From positions 4,402,001 to 4,466,000 of the forward strand of contig NW_027248940.1 in assembly GCF_036711975.1 (NCBI RefSeq): DNA of 64,000 nt, in the 5' to 3' direction. This DNA is from Onthophagus taurus. Taxonomy: Eukaryota; Arthropoda; Insecta; Coleoptera; Scarabaeidae. Made by a program: the position numbers and the translations under genes. The notes beneath the pieces were generated by a model that was given only the letters and a program-made list of their open reading frames with translations, was not told where the DNA came from and made no database searches. Positions 63,281-64,000 of the stretch are shown one piece after another. The stretch's first letter is position 1; the number at the start of each line of letters is the position of its first letter.

Positions 63281-64000
63281 AAATCACACACCTCAGTGAT
63301 TATGGATTTACTAGAATATAGCAACATTTGTTTGTATTCAAAAATTTTCTGAAGTGTCACTTTAAAAATCCTGTTTTAAAGATCAATTACGAAAATTTTG
63401 AAAAGTTTGACATGTTACATATTATTAAAAAATGATTTGTTTTTAAATACCAGAAGTTATCTTCGTATTTAATTGTTAACTTTTTAGATTTTACCTACCG
63501 CCCCGTGACTTACAGGAAACTGTTTAATTTAATTTCCTCGACGACACTAGATGGAAATTTTATAAAAAAAGTTAATTTTTAGCTTTATTCTAAAACATAA
63601 GAAATAGATCTGTCGAACCCTATATTTTCGTAATCACAAAAAAATAACGAATTTAATAAGCGAATAATCAGTGGTTGTTTCCATTTAAAAAAACGAAAAT
63701 TCTCATGATATCTCAAAATCTAAAACCGAAAAATTTTTTTTTGACTATGTCATGAAATTCTCTGTAAAAAAGTGTCCATATAATGTCGTAGTTATAATAC
63801 TCCACCTATAATAATAACCAAGATAATTGCACTTATTGGTTTTACGATATTTTCAATTTTGGCCTCTAGGGGAAAAACAAAAGACGATAGCGCTATGAGG
63901 TTTTCGGCATTAGCAGTTTCTCGAAAAACGAGATCATGGCATGTAAGCTACTTTTTTCTAACTCTTATAGTTTCCGAGTTAGCCTATTCGGACATCGAAT
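63281..64000. other. Unassigned AT-rich DNA
   Basis: No coding sequence was recognised. The last 350 bases (ATTCTCATGATATCTC, TTTCTCGAAAAACGAG, AGTTTCCGAGTTAGCC) resemble the style of foldback or TIR-element termini, but the partner would lie beyond the window. Confidence 0.3.

Overview
The window is eukaryotic, very probably from an insect with an AT-rich, transposon-laden genome. It contains spliced genes with GT-AG introns, arthropod-style TATA plus TCAGT initiators, and families typical of insect genomes (DM9, THAP/P element, MADF-BESS, piggyBac, Penelope, Polinton). I cannot name the order; a beetle or a hemipteran would fit. Only one ordinary host gene is convincing, a secreted DM9 (DUF3421) protein at 6728-7399. 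Almost everything else is transposable elements, many nested inside each other.

Layout. 1-6152: a piggyBac copy broken by two different elements that carry DUF7869-type transposase-like genes. 6430-7399: the DM9 gene with its promoter. 8020-10689: a decayed THAP/P-element transposase. 11240-19130: a decayed PIF/Harbinger element (convergent transposase and Myb/SANT genes) split by a non-LTR retrotransposon and by a second, complete Harbinger (16080-18787, TAA target duplication, intact transposase and MADF-BESS genes). 19140-22930: a Penelope fragment with a ribozyme-like motif, then Gypsy remnants split by a Tc1-like element. 24386-28074: a third DUF7869 element with inverted ends and a perfect 6-bp target duplication. 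28216-37115: a four-level nest of non-LTR element, TA-flanked TIR element, hAT and DD41D mariner. 37116-39755: a DD39D mariner fragment, foldback repeats and a tandem repeat with a tRNA-like box. 39756-57840: a full-length 18.1-kb Polinton/Maverick (adintovirus-like) element. 58589-63280: a Penelope element with a hammerhead-ribozyme motif, carrying a foldback MITE and a second DD41D mariner.

The Polinton is the centrepiece. It has ACCAAT target duplications and inverted repeats of about 600 bp that begin with AG and carry terminal hairpins. It has virion genes (phospholipase A2 protein, adenain-like protease, penton-like and major capsid proteins, packaging ATPase), an integrase with a chromodomain, and a protein-primed type DNA polymerase B gene on the opposite strand. 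Nearly all its reading frames are open. The polymerase is broken by an insertion of about 0.5 kb that includes a foldback. One promoter feeds a leader with seven micro-introns in which every upstream ATG lies inside an intron; I consider this the most unusual structure in the window. A second notable result is that three independent DUF7869 genes sit inside TIR-bounded elements, which suggests that this uncharacterised protein family is a transposase.
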